A DNA stretch of 64,000 bases from Oceanobacillus chungangensis (GTDB lineage Bacteria > Bacillota > Bacilli > Bacillales > Amphibacillaceae), in assembly GCF_003369565.1 (NCBI RefSeq), contig NZ_PIOD01000014.1, forward strand, positions 1 through 64,000, in the 5' to 3' direction. The notes beneath the pieces are model-generated. The model did no database searches. It saw only the letters and a program-made list of their open reading frames with translations, and had not been told where the DNA came from. Every line of letters begins with the position of its first letter. The first letter of the stretch is position 1. The position numbers and the translations under genes are program-made. Shown here piece by piece: positions 8,568 through 17,507 of this stretch.

Positions 8568-9365
8568 TTAATTATTATAAATCCCTTTTGGCAGAAGATC
8601 CTTGAATAGTAGATCATCTAGGCTTTTAAAGGTGTACCCTTGCTTCTTCAGTTCTTGAATAATTTGCTCAAGCGCTGCAGCATTATCAGAAGAAATGGCG
8701 TGTAAAAGGATAATCGCACCTGGGTGGATCTGTGCCATAACCTGATCATATGCATATTGAGCGCCCTTTTGTCCCTTTACATTCCAGTCATTAAATGCTA
8801 GTGACCAAAAAACATGAATTAGCCCTAGCTCATTTGCCCATTGCAACGTTTGTTCACTAAAGGTCCCTCTTGGCGGCCTGAGAAATTTTATTTCTTTTTG
8901 CTTGGAGACGTTGGAAACAGCTTCTTCTAATGTTTCTAGTTCCTTTTTCATTGCATCTTTGGATAAAATCGTGAGATCTGGATGGTGATACGAATGGTTT
9001 CCTATTATATGTCCTTCATTGACCATTCGCTTAACTAGATCCGGCTCACTCTTTACATAATGTCCTGTTACAAAAAACGTTGCAGGTACAGATTCCTTTT
9101 TCAATACATCTAAAATGTCTGAAGTAAATCCATTCTCATACCCATTATCAAAGGTTAGATAAACATCCTTTTCTCCAGAATGATCCACAAAATATGCTCC
9201 ATATTTTGCTAGCATTTCTTGATACTTACCGACTTCAGGTATTTTATGTTCGTTATTTTTCATATATCCCCAGCCAAATCCACCTGCCGCTACTTGAACA
9301 GGACTAAGGAAAATAAGACTGAAGATAAGAAGATAAATAAACGGTGTACTATTTTTTCTACCCAT
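8568..9365 (-). CDS. pdaA: polysaccharide deacetylase PdaA, muramic-lactam forming
   Basis: A 265-residue exported enzyme with an N-terminal signal segment (residues 9-27) and a NodB deacetylase domain. The metal and catalytic motifs are TFDNGYENG near residue 72, HSYHHPD near 123 and RPPRG near 162. The TFDNGYENG form, rather than TFDDG, is characteristic of PdaA, which removes N-acetyl from muramic acid to make the delta-lactam of spore cortex. The length matches B. subtilis PdaA (263). This implies an endospore former. Confidence 0.9.
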   Translation of the reverse strand: MGRKNSTPFIYLLIFSLIFLSPVQVAAGGFGWGYMKNNEHKIPEVGKYQEMLAKYGAYFVDHSGEKDVYLTFDNGYENGFTSDILDVLKKESVPATFFVTGHYVKSEPDLVKRMVNEGHIIGNHSYHHPDLTILSKDAMKKELETLEEAVSNVSKQKEIKFLRPPRGTFSEQTLQWANELGLIHVFWSLAFNDWNVKGQKGAQYAYDQVMAQIHPGAIILLHAISSDNAAALEQIIQELKKQGYTFKSLDDLLFKDLLPKGIYNN

Positions 9366-9418
9366 AACAACCCACCTATATTTTCTTCTTACCTTGTCCT
9401 ATCTTAATCGAAATTATG

Positions 9419-10729
9419 CTATAAAATTAATGCTGCAACCCAGCCAAAGATAAACAACGGAATATTATAATGAATAAAGGTTGGGACACATGTATCCCAA
9501 ATATGGTTATGCTTCCCGTCAGCGTTTAATCCTGCTGTTGGTCCAAGTGTACTATCTGACGCAGGTGAACCCGCATCTCCGAGTGCTCCAGCAGTACCGA
9601 TAAGGGCAGCAATTGCTAATGGCGAAAAACCTGCCGCCGCACAGATAGGCACATAAAGCGCTGCAATAATTGGCACCGTTCCAAATGATGAGCCAATTCC
9701 AAGCGTTACAAGCAACCCAACTAATAATAGAATAAAAGCTATAAGGGCTTGATTGTCACCTAGAATGCCGGACGATACGTCAACAAGTGCTGTTACAGCG
9801 CCAGTTTCTTGCAAAATCATACCATAACCTGATGCGACTAGCATAACAAATGCAATGGTCCCCATCATTCCGATTCCCTCTGTCATCACTTGATCCCCTT
9901 TACGGAATGGAATGACGAGCAATATGAATAGCAATAGTAAACCAGTTAATGCACCAGCAATTAGATTATCAGTGATGATTTGAACAATAAAGGAACCAAG
10001 AATGGCGAAGAGCGTGAATAAATGCTTCTTATTAAAAGTAACTTCTATATCTTCCTCTTTAATATTGGTCGGTACTGCTCCACCAGCGCCAGGTATTGCA
10101 TCGCGCTCCTTACGATAAGTGATAAAAATAGCAACTAGTAGACCGAAGATCATCCCAAGGCCGGGAATAAACATTGCCTTCGTGATCTCTCCTATCGTTA
10201 TTGCTACCCCACTACTTTCCATTCCTTCCTTAATAATTCCATAAAATATAAGTCCAAAACCTGCTGGAATCATAATGTATGGCGTCTTCAAGCCAAAAGT
10301 TAGTGCAACTGCCACTGCGCGACGATCAATACGCATTCTATCAAATAATTTTAATAATGGCGGAATTAAAATTGGAATAAATGCAATGTGGATTGGCACA
10401 AGGTTTTGCGATAAGCAAGCAACACCTGCGATAACGAGTAGCAGCATCGTTTTCTTCCCTGTTAAGACGCGAATCAAATATTTAACTAACATCGTCATGA
10501 TACCTGTATAACTAATTGCAACTGCGAATGCGCCTAATAAAATGTAGCTCAGCGCTGTATTAGCTGAACCTCCCATTCCACTAACGAGCATTTCAATTGA
10601 TTCTGTGATTGATAAACCTGACATTAAACCTGCAACTATTGCTGCAGCAATAATTGCTATTATAACGTTTACGCGAAGTAAACTAAGTATAATCATTACT
10701 AAAACGGAAACTACAACAACCCATTCCAT
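9419..10729 (-). CDS. yuiF: Na+/H+ antiporter-family transporter (YuiF-like)
   Basis: A 436-residue polytopic membrane protein with about 11-12 hydrophobic segments, an NhaC/ArsB-like ion-transporter fold and the GSFGTVPIIAALYVPI and GALGDAGSPASDSTLGPT type motifs. The whole-length resemblance is to B. subtilis YuiF, annotated as a putative amino-acid transporter. The substrate is not evident. It is a single gene with a short hairpin-containing leader (10765-10784). Confidence 0.75.
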   Translation of the reverse strand: MEWVVVVSVLVMIILSLLRVNVIIAIIAAAIVAGLMSGLSITESIEMLVSGMGGSANTALSYILLGAFAVAISYTGIMTMLVKYLIRVLTGKKTMLLLVIAGVACLSQNLVPIHIAFIPILIPPLLKLFDRMRIDRRAVAVALTFGLKTPYIMIPAGFGLIFYGIIKEGMESSGVAITIGEITKAMFIPGLGMIFGLLVAIFITYRKERDAIPGAGGAVPTNIKEEDIEVTFNKKHLFTLFAILGSFIVQIITDNLIAGALTGLLLLFILLVIPFRKGDQVMTEGIGMMGTIAFVMLVASGYGMILQETGAVTALVDVSSGILGDNQALIAFILLLVGLLVTLGIGSSFGTVPIIAALYVPICAAAGFSPLAIAALIGTAGALGDAGSPASDSTLGPTAGLNADGKHNHIWDTCVPTFIHYNIPLFIFGWVAALIL

Positions 10730-11070
10730 TCCATGCTTCCCCTTTCATGCTGTTTAGTAAACTAAGGCTTCCCTAAGCCTTAGTTGCAATTTTGTAGTAA
10801 GAGGTACTTTATACTTTCTTAACTACCAAAAATGATAACTTTAATACTTTACTATAATAAAGCAATGAAGTATTTTTTTCAAGTTCTTTTTTTAAAATAA
10901 GATTTGGGCCTGGAAAGGTGAGGATATTAGAAGATGATATAGTTAGGGATTCGCCAGGAGGTAATATATTCCAGCATGTCCTATAGTATCTCACTAGGAG
11001 AATATTTCTTTCAGACAAAAAAATAATCATCGCCACATGAACAGAAAATTATCCCCCATTAAACAAAATA
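10730..11070. other. intergenic region upstream of the YuiF-like gene
   Basis: Holds a perfect hairpin (AAGGCTTAGGGAAGCCTT on the minus strand, 10765-10784) and a 23-base AT-rich motif at 10808-10830 that recurs upstream of the PTS-like gene (60959-60982). The 75-codon minus-strand frame here has no ribosome site and no recognisable features; I do not call it. Nothing else is evident. Confidence 0.5.
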
Positions 11071-11095
11071 AACTCTGTAATCAAATTACAGAGTT
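11071..11095 (-). terminator. terminator of yfkD
   Basis: AACTCTGTAAT / ATTACAGAGTT stem followed by TTTATTTTG on the minus strand, eight bases after the yfkD stop. Confidence 0.8.
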
Positions 11096-11102
11096 CTGTA
11101 TT

Positions 11103-11906
11103 TTACTTTATTAGGTATGAAAATGATACGTAATCTTGAATTGGAATCCATGCACCAATTCCTTGCTTTGTTACATTCTTAATGACAAGACGTTTTTTCG
11201 TACCTTTTAATTCAATATAAACTTCACCAAAAGTAACCTGCCCTTTTTCATTTACCGCTGGTGCGAATGAATGTAGATAACCATATTTATTCACTGGGAC
11301 GACGTATTTATTGTTCTTCTTTGTATTGCTGCCAATCGTACTAGTATATGCAAGTGGCAATTTTGTTTTTTCCGATGACTTTAAGAGCATCATTTTCTTA
11401 ACTTCCTCTGGATTAGAAACCTTATTCGTTAGCGCACCCTTTATTTCTTTTTGAGTTTGTTGAACATAGTTCATTTCCTGATTCACATTTCCACCAAGAT
11501 TATTTAACTCATTTGTATTTATTGGTTGATATTCCCAATTTATGGTCGTCTCCTTGGAGGCGTAATTTAATGGCCAACGTCCAAGATAGATCATACCCCG
11601 ATAACCAATTCCTACTGGTGAAGGCTTTATGGAAGTTTCATTAAGTAGTTTAATCAAATCGGGATTTTCGATGGAAACTTTAATCCCATCTAATAATTCC
11701 TGCGCCTCCTCACTAGGCTCCATTATTTCTTGATCTTCTGACGAATTAGGAAAAGTATTTTCCTTGGATATATTTAATACATGACTTGGTATTTTGAACG
11801 AATCTACTTTCGTTTTCTCTTTTTCTTCCGCAAAAATTGTTAATGGCAATGTCATTATAATAAGGAGTGTCATGAGTATGGCGAGAACATGGTTTAATTT
11901 TTTCAT
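11103..11906 (-). CDS. yfkD: YfkD-family exported protein
   Basis: A 267-residue protein with a clear signal peptide (hydrophobic residues 8-24) and no further membrane segment. The sequence follows the YfkD family throughout, with landmarks VLNISKENTFPN, GYRGMIYLGRWPLNY, INWEYQ and GIGAWIPIQDYVSF at the C-terminus. The function is unknown. In B. subtilis yfkD lies in the same yfk neighbourhood as the MFS, yfkH, yfkI and yfkJ genes found nearby here. Confidence 0.88.
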   Translation of the reverse strand: MKKLNHVLAILMTLLIIMTLPLTIFAEEKEKTKVDSFKIPSHVLNISKENTFPNSSEDQEIMEPSEEAQELLDGIKVSIENPDLIKLLNETSIKPSPVGIGYRGMIYLGRWPLNYASKETTINWEYQPINTNELNNLGGNVNQEMNYVQQTQKEIKGALTNKVSNPEEVKKMMLLKSSEKTKLPLAYTSTIGSNTKKNNKYVVPVNKYGYLHSFAPAVNEKGQVTFGEVYIELKGTKKRLVIKNVTKQGIGAWIPIQDYVSFSYLIK

Positions 11907-12089
11907 AATTCGATCCCTCTCTTTTATAGTAGCTAGGAAAATCTATGCTTTACTATTATAGTTTTTGATTAATCCGGGAAATTATACGTCCTCTGAACGG
12001 ATCATTTACTCAAATCAATTCCATTGATATTTATGATAAAAAGACTTAAATTTATAAGTGAACTTATATACATAAGAGTGAGGGACAAC

Positions 12090-13244
12090 ATGGTATCAAC
12101 AAAAAATAGATTTAGAATTTTAATTTTACTCGTAATGATTTCTGGTTTTTCACAAGGGATGCTGATGCCACTAATCGCCATCATCTTGGAGCAGAACGGT
12201 ATTACATCATCGATTAATGGACTACATGCTACAGGGCTCTATATCGGAATTTTAATTGCATCTCCTTTTATGGAAAAGCCGCTACGAAGATTTGGGTATA
12301 AGCCTGTCATACTAGTTGGTGGTGCCCTAGTCTTTATTTCAATAGCATTATTTCCTTTTTGGCAAGCATTGTGGTTTTGGTTTGTTTTACGAATGATTAT
12401 TGGAATTGGTGATCAGTTGCTGCACTTCGGTACGCAAACATGGATAACGACAACAGCGACGAAGGAGAACAGAGGGAGACAGGTTGCCTTTTATGGTATG
12501 TTCTTTAGCCTCGGGTTTGCACTCGGTCCATTAATGACACGACTTCTTTCTATTAATGAAACCCTCCCATTCCTAGCTTCAGCAGTACTTAGTATGCTTG
12601 TCTGGTCTTCGATGCTATTCGTCCGCAATGAATTTCCAAAAGACGAAGAAATAACGAACGTCAATACATCAAACACTTTTGGCAGATTTATAAAAGCTGG
12701 AAAAATTGCTTGGGTCGCCCTCCTGCCAGCATTTGGTTATGGATTTTTAGAGGCTTCATTGCATAGTATCTTTCCTATTTATGGGATACGAATCGGGCAT
12801 GATACCGCAACCCTATCTTTAATTATTCCTTGCTTTGCGGCTGCAAGTTTAATTACTCAAATACCACTAGGTGCTTTAAGTGATAGGATTGGTCGAAGAA
12901 GAACGTTAATTATCGTACTTTCAGGTGGATTCATTTGTTTTTCTGCAACTGGACTTCTGGAATCATCCGTTACAGCTTTATTCATTTTCTTTATATTAGC
13001 AGGAATGCTCGTCGGTTCAATTTATTCCCTAGGTATATCCTATATGACGGATTTATTGCCACACGCATTATTACCAGCGGGAAATATTATGATTGGCATG
13101 TCCTTTAGTATCGGCAGCATCAGTGGACCAGTCCTTGGAGGGATTTTCGTTGATCTCTTCCCTAGTACTTCATATTTCTATTTAATTGCTACTATCATTT
13201 TATTGATAGCAGCTGCTATTTTTATTAAAGGAAAAAAGGATTAA
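12090..13244 (+). CDS. yfkF: MFS transporter (YfkF-like)
   Basis: A 384-residue protein with 12 predicted membrane segments. MFS motif A-like loops are visible (PLRRFGYKP after TM2 and GALSDRIGRRRT in the second half). Similar in size to B. subtilis YfkF (391), a putative drug exporter. The ATG at 12090, with GAGGG seven bases upstream, is preferred over the open frame that begins 22 codons earlier. It is transcribed alone and ends in the terminator at 13270-13299. Confidence 0.8.
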   Translation: MVSTKNRFRILILLVMISGFSQGMLMPLIAIILEQNGITSSINGLHATGLYIGILIASPFMEKPLRRFGYKPVILVGGALVFISIALFPFWQALWFWFVLRMIIGIGDQLLHFGTQTWITTTATKENRGRQVAFYGMFFSLGFALGPLMTRLLSINETLPFLASAVLSMLVWSSMLFVRNEFPKDEEITNVNTSNTFGRFIKAGKIAWVALLPAFGYGFLEASLHSIFPIYGIRIGHDTATLSLIIPCFAAASLITQIPLGALSDRIGRRRTLIIVLSGGFICFSATGLLESSVTALFIFFILAGMLVGSIYSLGISYMTDLLPHALLPAGNIMIGMSFSIGSISGPVLGGIFVDLFPSTSYFYLIATIILLIAAAIFIKGKKD

Positions 13245-13269
13245 ACTAGTGCTACTCTCCATAATCAGA

Positions 13270-13299
13270 AAAAGGTACTCAAATGAATGAGTACCTTTT
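13270..13299. terminator. shared terminator between convergent genes
   Basis: AAAAGGTACTC / GAGTACCTTTT stem between the MFS gene (plus) and the amino-acid permease gene (minus); usable by both. Confidence 0.85.
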
Positions 13300-13300
13300 C

Positions 13301-13984
13301 TTATACAAACTTACTATAGTGTTTTTCTAATTGCTCTTGCAAACAACCAATGGCGATACATAACGGCCAGTATATGAGTGCAACTAATATATACATTGTC
13401 ATTGCATCAAACTCTCTTCCAGCTACAATTTGCGTCTTCTGGAAAAGCTCTGGTACGGTTATTACCGCAGCAAGCGAGGTCGCTTTCACGACATCCATGA
13501 AAATATTGGTCATCGGTGGTAGCGCAATTCTTACCGCTTGGGGCAGGATAATTCTTCTTAATGATTGCCAGTATCCAAAATTTAACACTTTAGCCGCTTC
13601 CCACTGTCCCTTATCCACACTATTTAATGCCGAACGATCAACCTCCGCAACAAAGGCTGAACTAATTAAGCCAAATCCTAATATGGCAGCAGTAGTTGCT
13701 TCGAGCTGAATCCCAACGACAGGTAACCCAAAGTAAAGAATAAAGAGAAATACGAGCATCGGTGTTCCTCGCATGAAGGAAATATATATTCTGGCTGGCC
13801 ATCTAAGCAGAAAGGACTTCGAACTTCTTGCTAATGCAAGGAACAATCCCAGCACTAACGCCATTGCCATTCCTGCTATCGAAACAAGTAATGTCATTGG
13901 TAGACCTTCTAAAACAAAAGGTAAACTCTCGATTGCCAATTCAATATCAAATAAGCCACCAAAATCAAAACCATTGAAGTCCAT
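13301..13984 (-). CDS. amino-acid ABC transporter permease (His/Glu/Gln/Cys type)
   Basis: A 227-residue permease of the HisM family, with five hydrophobic segments and the EAA-like loop DKGQWEAAKVLNFGYWQSLRR near residue 127. It follows its binding protein by 13 bases. The ATG at 13984 is chosen nine bases after AGGAGG; a GTG three bases upstream is possible. No ATPase gene follows: the next features are a terminator and a convergent gene. Cystine, glutamine or another polar amino acid is plausible. Confidence 0.88.
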   Translation of the reverse strand: MDFNGFDFGGLFDIELAIESLPFVLEGLPMTLLVSIAGMAMALVLGLFLALARSSKSFLLRWPARIYISFMRGTPMLVFLFILYFGLPVVGIQLEATTAAILGFGLISSAFVAEVDRSALNSVDKGQWEAAKVLNFGYWQSLRRIILPQAVRIALPPMTNIFMDVVKATSLAAVITVPELFQKTQIVAGREFDAMTMYILVALIYWPLCIAIGCLQEQLEKHYSKFV

Positions 13985-13997
13985 CACTATTTTCCTC

Positions 13998-14897
13998 CTA
14001 CAGCTCTAGACCTTCAATAACTTCAACTTCCTCTTCTGACTCTTTAGAAGCATCCTCTTCGTAGAACTGAATAGCTAATTCTGTTAGTGTGCCATCTTCA
14101 TGCATTTCCCCTAATACTTTATTGATCTCATCTGTTAGCTTATCAGCACCTTTTGGTAGCACGACAGCTTGTTCTGTTGGATGGAACTTTAATGTAGGAT
14201 GTAAATGCAAGTCAAAGTCCGGGAATGCTGCAACACCGAATTTTGTTAGAAAATAATCATTAATTACTACATCTGTTCTTGCATTACTTACATCACTTAA
14301 ATAAGCTTCATTCGGTGCGTTACCATATGTAACAACCTCTGCACCATATTTCTCTGCGATTTGGCTATAAACTGTTGTTGCTCCACCGCCAGCTTTTTTT
14401 CCTTCTAAATCTTCTAATGATTCGATTCCTGAATTATCGGATTCACGAACAGCCATTACAGTATAAGAATATTTATACGGCTCGCTGAAATTAAATTCTT
14501 CTTTTCTTTTATCAGTTATGTCAATATTATTAGCAGCTGCATCAATTCTACCACTTTGAATAGCTGGCAGCATACTGTCGATTCCCATAATTTCAAATGA
14601 AATATCTAAATCAAGACGCTTTGCTATTTCTTTCATTACTTCTACATCATAACCAGTTAACTCGTCTGCATCGTCATAATAGGATGCAGCAATTAATGTA
14701 CCAGAGGTTCCAACTACAAGTTCCCCTGCTTCTTGTATCTTCTCCCATCGCTCATCTGTTTCAGCTTCAGTATTCTCTTTTGCAACGTTTCCAGTCGATG
14801 AATTGCTTGTCTCTTTCTCACTTTCACTTGCATTTCCACAAGCACTAAGAATTGCAATAAGTACAAGTGAAATTAATAATAAACTAACTTTCTTCAA
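13998..14897 (-). CDS. amino-acid ABC transporter substrate-binding lipoprotein
   Basis: A 299-residue protein with a lipoprotein signal (lipobox LSAC, Cys at residue 20), a Ser/Thr/Glu-rich linker, and a type II periplasmic-binding fold: GTSGTLIAASYYDDADELTGYDVEVM near residue 63, then MLPAIQSGRIDAAANNIDIT near 108. The acidic tail (EDASKESEEEVEVIEG) is unusual. It starts with TTG, five bases after GGAGGGG. First gene of a two-gene operon; ligand unknown. Confidence 0.88.
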   Translation of the reverse strand: MKKVSLLLISLVLIAILSACGNASESEKETSNSSTGNVAKENTEAETDERWEKIQEAGELVVGTSGTLIAASYYDDADELTGYDVEVMKEIAKRLDLDISFEIMGIDSMLPAIQSGRIDAAANNIDITDKRKEEFNFSEPYKYSYTVMAVRESDNSGIESLEDLEGKKAGGGATTVYSQIAEKYGAEVVTYGNAPNEAYLSDVSNARTDVVINDYFLTKFGVAAFPDFDLHLHPTLKFHPTEQAVVLPKGADKLTDEINKVLGEMHEDGTLTELAIQFYEEDASKESEEEVEVIEGLEL

Positions 14898-14914
14898 CTT
14901 GACCCCTCCTATTG

Positions 14915-14966
14915 TTCTAATAAAATATATATTAGAACTATAACAGTTTTATATTACCTTTACAAG
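14915..14966 (-). promoter_or_regulatory. promoter and dyad operator of the amino-acid ABC operon
   Basis: On the minus strand, -35 TTGTAA (14966-14961), 17-base spacer, -10 TATAGT (14943-14938), then a perfect inverted repeat GTTCTAATA-N7-TATTAGAAC (14939-14915) that overlaps the -10 end and the expected start site. A repressor acting here is likely; I do not recognise the operator. Confidence 0.7.
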
Positions 14967-15062
14967 ATACCAAAATCTGTTATTTCAGATAAGTATTATT
15001 AGATAATACAACTTTGAAGATGCATATCTTTCATTAGCAATATGCTTCGTTTTAGTCTAATT

Positions 15063-15112
15063 GAGAATAATAATCATTATTATATTTTGAACTAATAATG
15101 ATTATCATTCCT
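15063..15112 (+). promoter_or_regulatory. two Fur-like boxes upstream of pfeT
   Basis: GAGAATAATAATCATTATT (15063-15081) and AATAATGATTATCATTCCT (15094-15112) match 16 and 15 of 19 positions of the Fur consensus. They lie upstream of the -35, a position suited to activation. In B. subtilis Fur activates pfeT from an upstream site. Confidence 0.65.
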
Positions 15113-15128
15113 ATCCTATTGATAAACA

Positions 15129-15187
15129 TTGACTTAAAAAATGTAAAGTATATAATAATATTAAATATCAAATTATAATTATTATAA
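15129..15187 (+). promoter_or_regulatory. pfeT promoter with a perfect PerR box
   Basis: -35 TTGACT (15129-15134), 16-base spacer, -10 TATAAT (15151-15156). The 15-mer TTATAATTATTATAA at 15173-15187 is an exact PerR box, placed just after the expected start site, where it would repress. Confidence 0.85.
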
Positions 15188-15230
15188 TTAACAATGAATA
15201 TCATTATCAATAATTAGGAGGTAATTGAAC

Positions 15231-17177
15231 ATGGGAGTAGATTATCATTTGTTGAAATCCGGCAAAAAGCAGAATAGGTTCTTCCCATTACAAGGTTTTA
15301 CATTCTTATCAAAATTTAAAGAGCATAAGGAATTAATTGCGGCTTTATTCAGCGGATTCCTTATCCTTGTTACTTGGTCATTAAGTAACTATTTATCAAC
15401 AGCACCCTGGATTTTACTGCATCTATTAGCATTCGCAATTGGTGGTTATGCAAAAGCAAAAGAAGGAATTACAGAAACGATTAAATCAAAAAAACTGAAC
15501 GTTGAAATGCTCATGATCTTTGCTGCTATTGGATCTGTGGCAATTGGATACTGGACAGAGGGAGCGATCCTCATCTTCATCTTCGCCCTTTCTGGTGCAT
15601 TAGAAACCTATACGATGAATCGAAGCAATAAGGAGATTTCAGCTTTGATGGAGCTTCAACCAGAAGTAGCTTTTCTATTAAAAGATGGTCAAGAAATTAG
15701 GACACCAGTTTCCGATTTAAAAATCGACGATCGAATTATTATTCGCGCTGGAGAACGAATTCCTGCTGATGGAATCATTATGAAAGGTTCGACCGCCATT
15801 GATGAAAGTGCAATTACCGGAGAATCAATGCCGATTAATAAGTATAACAGTCATGAAGTTTATGCTGGTACAGTTGCACTAGATGGCACGATTACAGTAA
15901 AAATTACTACGAAACCAAGTGAAACCTTATTCCAGAAAATAATTCAACTCGTACAGACCGCACAGGATGAGAAATCCCCTTCACAGCTATTTATTGAAAA
16001 TTTTGAGAGCAAGTATGTAAATATTGTTCTAATTACGGTTGCAGTTATGATGTTTCTCCCCTATCTTGCATTTGGCTGGACGATGTCTGAAAGTATTTAC
16101 CGGGCAATGGTGTTACTTGTCGTTGCTTCACCGTGTGCATTAGTCGCTTCAATCACACCGGCAACATTATCAGCAATTTCTAATAGCGCTAAGAAAGGCA
16201 TTTTATTTAAAGGCGGCGTTCATGTTGAAAAACTAAGTCATATTAAAGCAATAGCCCTTGATAAAACAGGAACCCTGACTAATGGTAAGCCAGAGGTAAC
16301 CGCAGTATACTTTGATGAGAATCAAAATACAGAAGAAATTCTGAATATTATTCAGGAAATTGAAATGGAATCCACTCACCCATTAGCACAAGCAATTGCA
16401 AACTATCGCGCTGATAAATTAAGCGAGCGAAAGAAAAAGAACATTGACGTAATCAATATGAAAAATATAAGTGGGAATGGCGTTACTGCAATAGTGGATA
16501 ACAAACGCTGGATGATTGGAAAGGCCGATTTCGTCGGCAAAGAAAGTGCAATGATTTTTCACAATGGGATTGCCAATTCATTAGCAGCAGAAGGAAATAC
16601 AATCGTATTTGCTAAAGTTGAAGAGACAATTGTAGCCGTATTTGCATTGAAGGATAACATTCGCCAAACAACAAAGGATGCGATTAGCAAATTTAAGAAA
16701 CATGGTATCCATACGGTAATGCTTACTGGCGATAATGAATTAACAGCAAAGGCTATCGCAGAGGAAGCTGAACTTGACCAGTATATTGCCAATTGCCTGC
16801 CACAAGAAAAAGTAGAGCATGTTAAAAGCTTAAAAAATAAATATGGAAATATTGCAATGGTCGGGGATGGTATTAATGATGCACCTGCATTAGCAAGTGC
16901 AAATGTAGGAATTGCAATGGGAGAAGGAACAGATGTCGCATTAGAAACAGCAGACGTTGTACTGATAAAAAATAATCTGGCAAAAATCACCGATGCAATT
17001 ACATTATCAAGCCGGATGAATCGAATCATCAAACAAAATGTTATCTTCTCATTGAGCGTTATTTTCTTCCTAATTCTCACAAACTATTTTCAAGTATTGG
17101 ACTTACCTTTAGGCGTAATTGGTCATGAAGGAAGTACAATATTAGTTATCTTAAATGGGTTAAGGTTGTTGAAGTAA
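15231..17177 (+). CDS. pfeT: PfeT/ZosA, P1B-4-type iron-efflux ATPase
   Basis: A 648-residue heavy-metal P-type ATPase that exports Fe(II), protecting against iron overload and peroxide. Motifs in order: TGES near residue 195, SPC metal site near 300, phosphorylated Asp in DKTGTLT near 344, HP in STHPLAQ near 383, GDGINDAP near 544 and HEGST near 631 in the last membrane segment. SPC with HEGST and no N-terminal metal-binding domain defines the P1B-4 class. The ATG at 15231 lies eight bases after AGGAGGT. PerR and Fur sites upstream match the known control of B. subtilis pfeT (formerly zosA/ykvW). Confidence 0.92.
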   Translation: MGVDYHLLKSGKKQNRFFPLQGFTFLSKFKEHKELIAALFSGFLILVTWSLSNYLSTAPWILLHLLAFAIGGYAKAKEGITETIKSKKLNVEMLMIFAAIGSVAIGYWTEGAILIFIFALSGALETYTMNRSNKEISALMELQPEVAFLLKDGQEIRTPVSDLKIDDRIIIRAGERIPADGIIMKGSTAIDESAITGESMPINKYNSHEVYAGTVALDGTITVKITTKPSETLFQKIIQLVQTAQDEKSPSQLFIENFESKYVNIVLITVAVMMFLPYLAFGWTMSESIYRAMVLLVVASPCALVASITPATLSAISNSAKKGILFKGGVHVEKLSHIKAIALDKTGTLTNGKPEVTAVYFDENQNTEEILNIIQEIEMESTHPLAQAIANYRADKLSERKKKNIDVINMKNISGNGVTAIVDNKRWMIGKADFVGKESAMIFHNGIANSLAAEGNTIVFAKVEETIVAVFALKDNIRQTTKDAISKFKKHGIHTVMLTGDNELTAKAIAEEAELDQYIANCLPQEKVEHVKSLKNKYGNIAMVGDGINDAPALASANVGIAMGEGTDVALETADVVLIKNNLAKITDAITLSSRMNRIIKQNVIFSLSVIFFLILTNYFQVLDLPLGVIGHEGSTILVILNGLRLLK

Positions 17178-17375
17178 GTGCTTTTTTCATATTTGTTTAT
17201 TGCATTAATAAGTCATAGCTTGTAATGAATAGCAGATATACGATCTAAACTAAGCGCAAAGTCAATTTCTGCTTCGGACATTCGCATAACCTTAGGGCAA
17301 CGGCAATGTGAGTGAAAATACCATCTCTTATCCGTTATAGTTAGATCTGTTAATTAATGGTAATATTAGCATTAT

Positions 17376-17455
17376 CCTAGCGGAGGAAATACACGGAGAC
17401 TCCTGCGGGAGGCTCACCAGCCGCCCGCGGAAAGCGTAGTGTATTTCCGCAGCGA
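17376..17455. repeat. dispersed palindromic repeat, short form (copy C)
   Basis: An 80-base element with inverted ends (GCGGAGGAAATACAC and GTGTATTTCCGC). Its ends match copies A (8180-8359) and B (23175-23356) but about 100 central bases are absent. The rest of the gap between pfeT and yfkH (17178-17375) shows nothing recognisable. Confidence 0.75.
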
Positions 17456-17507
17456 CTGGCCCGTGAGCAGTCATCTCCACAGTTTATACAGTAAGTGAAG
17501 ACTAGCA

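Noticed and set aside
10809-11036. Minus-strand 75-codon frame upstream of the YuiF-like gene
   Set aside because: No ribosome site, no domain, and it overlaps the leader motif and likely promoter region; probably chance.
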